Virus record (IMG/VR): IMGVR_UViG_3300048921_000282
Coordinates: 1-23,223 of that record
Strand: one strand, 5' to 3'
Length of the DNA stretch: 23,223 nucleotides
Source of the DNA: a virus
Positions within the stretch are counted from its first letter, which is position 1. The number at the start of each line of letters is the position of its first letter. The position numbers and the translations under genes were made by a program. The notes under the pieces are model-generated. The model had not been told where the DNA came from. It saw only the letters and a program-made list of their open reading frames with translations, and searched no databases. This document shows positions 20,067 to 23,223 of the stretch, piece by piece.

Positions 20067-21351
20067 CATTCCTCAGGCGCGCTTCCTCGCGATGCAGCAC
20101 AAGTTCAAAGCCTACGTTGCCGGTTTCGGTTCTGGTAAAACGTGGGTGGGTTGCGGCGGCATCTGCAAGGGAATGTGGGAGTACCCAAAGATTAACCAGG
20201 GTTACTTCGCACCTACGTACCCGCAGATTCGCGACATCTTTTATCCCACCGTTGAGGAAGTTGCCCACGACTGGGGCCTGAGCGTCAAAATCAATGAGGG
20301 GAACAAAGAGGTCCATTTCTACGAAGGGCGGCGCTATCGCGGAACAACGATCTGCCGGTCGATGGAGAAACCCGGCTCAATAGTCGGCTTCAAAATCGGA
20401 AACGCGATGGTGGATGAGCTGGACGTTATGCCGGCGGCAAAAGCGCAGCAGGCATGGCGAAAAATCATCGCGCGTATGCGTTACAACGTTCCGGGTCTGC
20501 GAAACGGTATTGATGTCACCACAACACCGGAAGGCTTCAAGTTCGTCTATCAGCAATTTGTGAAGGCGGTGCGGGATAAGCCTGAACTGACTGCCCTGTA
20601 CGGACTGATTCAGGCCAGCACGTTCGACAATGCGAAGAACCTCCCTAACGATTACATTCCGTCATTGCTCAGCTCATACCCGGACGAGCTGATCCAGGCC
20701 TATCTGCGGGGCAAGTTCACGAACCTCAACAGCGGGACCATTTACCACACCTTCAACCGTAAACTGAATAACTGCACTGACGAGATTCAGGACAACGATC
20801 CACTGTTTATCGGTATGGACTTCAACGTGGGGAAAATGGCCGCGATTGTTCACGTGAAACGCAACAGTCTGCCGCGCGCCGTTCGTGAGCTGGTGAAGGT
20901 TTACGACACACCGGCGATGATCAAACGCATCCAGGAGGAGTTCTGGCGATACGAGGATGGCCGCTATGTTAAAAGCCGGGAGATTTACATCTATCCGGAT
21001 GCCTCCGGCGACTCCCGCAAATCGCAGAACGCCAGCAAGACCGATATTGCTCAGCTTACCGACGCCGGGTTCAGCGTTATTGTTGATGATGCTAACCCGC
21101 CGGTTAAAGACCGCATCAACTCGATGAACGCCATGTTCTGCAACGCTAACGGTGAACGCCGGTATCTGGTGAACGTCCAGAACTGCCCGGTCTATACCGA
21201 AAGCCTCGAGCAGCAGATATGGGCGGCAAACGGCGAACCGGATAAGTCAGCAGATAACGATCACCCCAACGACGCTGGCGGGTACTTCATCGTGAAGGAT
21301 TACCCGATCGTGAAGCCAGCCTACTCAATCACCATGGACACCACTTTCTGA
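20041..21351 (+). CDS. terminase large subunit
   Basis: A 436-residue TerL. The ATPase half has Walker A AGFGSGKT (about residues 27-34), an adenine/coupling region CRSMEKPGSIVGF, Walker B AMVDELD, and the coupling motif VTTTPEGF. The nuclease half starts GMDFNVGKMAAIVHV with the first catalytic Asp, then YPDASGDSRK, and DDANPPVKDRINSMN. It translocates DNA into the prohead and cuts it. The start overlaps the TerS end in another frame; GAGGG lies just before tandem ATGs at 20041 and 20044, so either is possible, and an ATG at 20029 is less likely. The portal follows after 1 nt. Confidence 0.95.
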   Translation: MMGISPTLNIPQARFLAMQHKFKAYVAGFGSGKTWVGCGGICKGMWEYPKINQGYFAPTYPQIRDIFYPTVEEVAHDWGLSVKINEGNKEVHFYEGRRYRGTTICRSMEKPGSIVGFKIGNAMVDELDVMPAAKAQQAWRKIIARMRYNVPGLRNGIDVTTTPEGFKFVYQQFVKAVRDKPELTALYGLIQASTFDNAKNLPNDYIPSLLSSYPDELIQAYLRGKFTNLNSGTIYHTFNRKLNNCTDEIQDNDPLFIGMDFNVGKMAAIVHVKRNSLPRAVRELVKVYDTPAMIKRIQEEFWRYEDGRYVKSREIYIYPDASGDSRKSQNASKTDIAQLTDAGFSVIVDDANPPVKDRINSMNAMFCNANGERRYLVNVQNCPVYTESLEQQIWAANGEPDKSADNDHPNDAGGYFIVKDYPIVKPAYSITMDTTF

Positions 21352-21352
21352 T

Positions 21353-22741
21353 ATGGCAAACGACGACATCACCTGGGTTCGACCAGAACACCGGGCGGCT
21401 TCTGCTGCCTGGCGGAAATACCGCGACTTCTGCAAAGGTGCTGAGGCGGTTAAAGATGCAGGCAATAAATATCTGCCATTCCTCGATCCGACTGATAAAT
21501 CCTCGCGTAACCGTAAGCGCAACGAGGACTATCTGAGCCGCGCGGTTTTCTACGCCATTACGGGCAATACGAAAATAGGCCTGCTTGGGTTGGCGTACCG
21601 GAAAGATCCGACGTTCAGTGGCCCCGAAAAGCTCAAGTATCTGCTGAATAACGCAGACGGGGCGGGGACGAGCATTTATCAGCAGTCCCAACTGGTGACT
21701 GAAAACGTGCTGGAGGTTGCGCGAGACGGTATTTACGTCGATTACACTGAGGCCACCAATGAGGCGATTATCCTTCGCTATCCGGCTGAAAACATCATCA
21801 ACTGGCGAACGAAGCGCATCAACGGGCGCGATCAACTGGTGCTGGTGGTGCTGCGTGAATGTGTTGAACAACCGGATGGTTACGCCTACAAAGATGAAAT
21901 CCAGTATCGCGAGCTGGCGCTGGAAGAGGGGAAGTTTATCTGCCGGGTATGGCGGCGAAGCGGCGGAACCGCCAGCGGGACTTATATTATCGACAGCGAG
22001 TACCACCCTAAGCCCAAAGGGCTGGATTACTGGGATGAAATTCCCTTCACCTTTGTCGGCGCGCAGAATAACGATCCGACAATCGATGATTCCCCGCTGG
22101 CGGCGCTGGTGGAGATTAACCACGGTCATTACCGCAACAGTGCGGACTATGAAGACAGCGTGTGGTTCTGCGGGCAGGTTCAGCCGTATATGACCGGGCT
22201 TGATACTAACTGGCGCGATCACCTCGAGAAGAAGGGCGTGAAAATTGGTTCCCGATCACCGCTTTTGCTTCCCAAAGAAGGCTCGTTTGGTTATGCCCAG
22301 GCGCAGCCGAACATGCTGGCTAAAGAGGCTATGGACAGTAAGCGCGATTACATGGTGCAACTGGGCGCCCGACTGATTGAGCAGAACGCCACTGCGAAGA
22401 CGGCTACCCAGGCGAGCGGTGAGCAAACATCTTCAACATCCGTGCTCGGTATTTGCGTTTCGAACGTTTCTGAGGCTTATACGCTGGCGCTGGGCTGGTG
22501 CGCAAAATATCTCGGTCTCAAAGATGAATCTCCTGCTTACACCATCAACCAGGAATTCATCGCGAAGGTGGCCGAGTCCGGCATGGTCACTGCGATCGTG
22601 AACGCCTGGCAGTCTGGCGCGTTGCGCGATACCGATATGATTCGGGCATTGCAGAAACTCGATCTGATTGACCCGGCAGATAATCCTGATGATGTGATCG
22701 ATGCGCTTCGCAACCAGACTCCCACAATGACAGGAGGCTAG
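21353..22741 (+). CDS. portal protein (DUF4055 family)
   Basis: A 462-residue protein of the DUF4055 family, which sits in the portal position of many enterobacterial lambdoid phages. Features are an N-terminal RKYRDFCKGAEAVKDAGNKY, then LPFLDP and an SRAVFYAITGNTKIGLLGLA segment, a central beta-rich clip and stem region (IPFTFVGAQNNDPTID, DSPLAALVEINHGHYRNSAD), and a helical crown. The portal forms a dodecameric ring at one capsid vertex through which TerL pumps DNA. No clear Shine-Dalgarno is seen, and the start follows the TerL stop by 1 nt, so translation is probably coupled. Confidence 0.9.
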   Translation: MANDDITWVRPEHRAASAAWRKYRDFCKGAEAVKDAGNKYLPFLDPTDKSSRNRKRNEDYLSRAVFYAITGNTKIGLLGLAYRKDPTFSGPEKLKYLLNNADGAGTSIYQQSQLVTENVLEVARDGIYVDYTEATNEAIILRYPAENIINWRTKRINGRDQLVLVVLRECVEQPDGYAYKDEIQYRELALEEGKFICRVWRRSGGTASGTYIIDSEYHPKPKGLDYWDEIPFTFVGAQNNDPTIDDSPLAALVEINHGHYRNSADYEDSVWFCGQVQPYMTGLDTNWRDHLEKKGVKIGSRSPLLLPKEGSFGYAQAQPNMLAKEAMDSKRDYMVQLGARLIEQNATAKTATQASGEQTSSTSVLGICVSNVSEAYTLALGWCAKYLGLKDESPAYTINQEFIAKVAESGMVTAIVNAWQSGALRDTDMIRALQKLDLIDPADNPDDVIDALRNQTPTMTGG

Positions 22742-22742
22742 C

Positions 22743-23223
22743 ATGCCAACCGTCAACGAAACCCTGCGTGACGAGGCGATTGGGCATTCCGTATGGCTCA
22801 GCCGTTACGCCACGGGCGTGGCAAATCGGATGGTTAAGTTGTTGAACGAGACGGACGCAGACCTGTCGGCGCGCCTGCTCGATGCCCTGGACAGATTGCC
22901 GCAGGAGAGCTTCACCGTTAACCGGCTGGAAAGCTTGCTGGGCAGTGTGCGGCAACTGAATCACCAGGCCGTTTCTGCAATGCAGGCCGGGCTGGAAAGT
23001 GAGCTGGTGGCGCTTGCGAAGAACGAAGCAAGTTATCAGTTGAGCCTGTTCGACTCCCTCCTGCCTTCGCAGGTACTCTCCCGATATCCGCTGCAGGGCA
23101 TTACGGCTGACATGGTCTACGCCGCGGCGATGGCGCAACCCTTTCAGGGGCGGCTCCTGAGTGAGTGGGCGAGCAATCTGGAGTCGGACAGGCTAACGCG
23201 CATCGTGAACGCCGTGCGCCGCG
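22743..23223 (+). CDS. head morphogenesis protein (MuF-like), partial
   Basis: The first 160 residues of a protein that continues past the window. The ATG is 2 nt after the portal stop, preceded by AGGAGG. The sequence begins MPTVNETLRDEAIGHSVWLS and is helical (ETDADLSARLLDALDRLPQE, SFTVNRLESLLGSVRQLNHQ). A protein directly after a DUF4055 portal is normally the SPP1 gp7/MuF-type head morphogenesis protein, which enters the prohead. The diagnostic C-terminal part is not visible, so the call rests mainly on position and helical N-terminus. Confidence 0.75.
   Translation, partial: MPTVNETLRDEAIGHSVWLSRYATGVANRMVKLLNETDADLSARLLDALDRLPQESFTVNRLESLLGSVRQLNHQAVSAMQAGLESELVALAKNEASYQLSLFDSLLPSQVLSRYPLQGITADMVYAAAMAQPFQGRLLSEWASNLESDRLTRIVNAVRR

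Overview
The window is most of the left and central part of a lambdoid (lambda/P22-like) prophage from an enterobacterium. Support comes from close family matches: a YdaS/YdaT control pair, O and P replication genes, a RusA-YlcG-Q(82-type) block, a phage-21-type pinholin with SAR endolysin and Rz/Rz1, and a TerS-TerL-DUF4055 portal-MuF packaging module. Host genus (Enterobacter, Klebsiella, Salmonella, Citrobacter or a relative) cannot be fixed from the sequence. Both ends of the phage are off-window, and no integrase, att site, tRNA or CRISPR is visible.

Layout: 1-2476 is the rightward early operon: Cro-like YdaS, YdaT (CII-equivalent), a possible 28-residue coupled peptide, O with four 21-bp iterons inside it (the replication origin), and P. 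A short reading frame overlaps the P stop and appears to be the stump of an interrupted gene. 2616-10693 is a large foreign conversion cassette. On the minus strand it has an EAL-domain c-di-GMP phosphodiesterase, an autotransporter heptosyltransferase (Aah/TibC family), a 1196-residue AIDA-type autotransporter adhesin full of strand-loop-strand repeats, and a LuxR-type regulator. Divergent on the plus strand are a ToxR/CadC/MarT-like membrane-bound winged-helix regulator and a FidL-like partner. This looks like a self-contained surface-adhesin system: effector, its glycosylating enzyme, a second-messenger enzyme and three candidate regulatory proteins.

10842-13780 returns to phage genes: a LexA-boxed dinI homologue, small nin-type genes, DUF1367, rusA, ylcG, antiterminator Q, and the late leader terminator. 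13825-14196 is a minus-strand membrane-protein moron. 14314-15474 is the lysis cassette. 15517-18996 is an accessory zone of small unknown genes separated by terminators. It contains two decayed genes (a reading frame broken by a frameshift and a stop, and a relic of a second small terminase) and an unknown 197-residue minus-strand gene. 19065-23223 is the start of the packaging/head operon.

Functional reading: Cro/CII-like proteins set lysogeny; O and P load DnaB at the iterons; Q lets late transcription pass the leader terminator into lysis and head genes. The conversion cassette and the minus-strand morons are oriented or insulated so they can be expressed from the lysogen. The most unusual content is the adhesin/glycosyltransferase/c-di-GMP cassette sitting where the phage nin-type genes begin.
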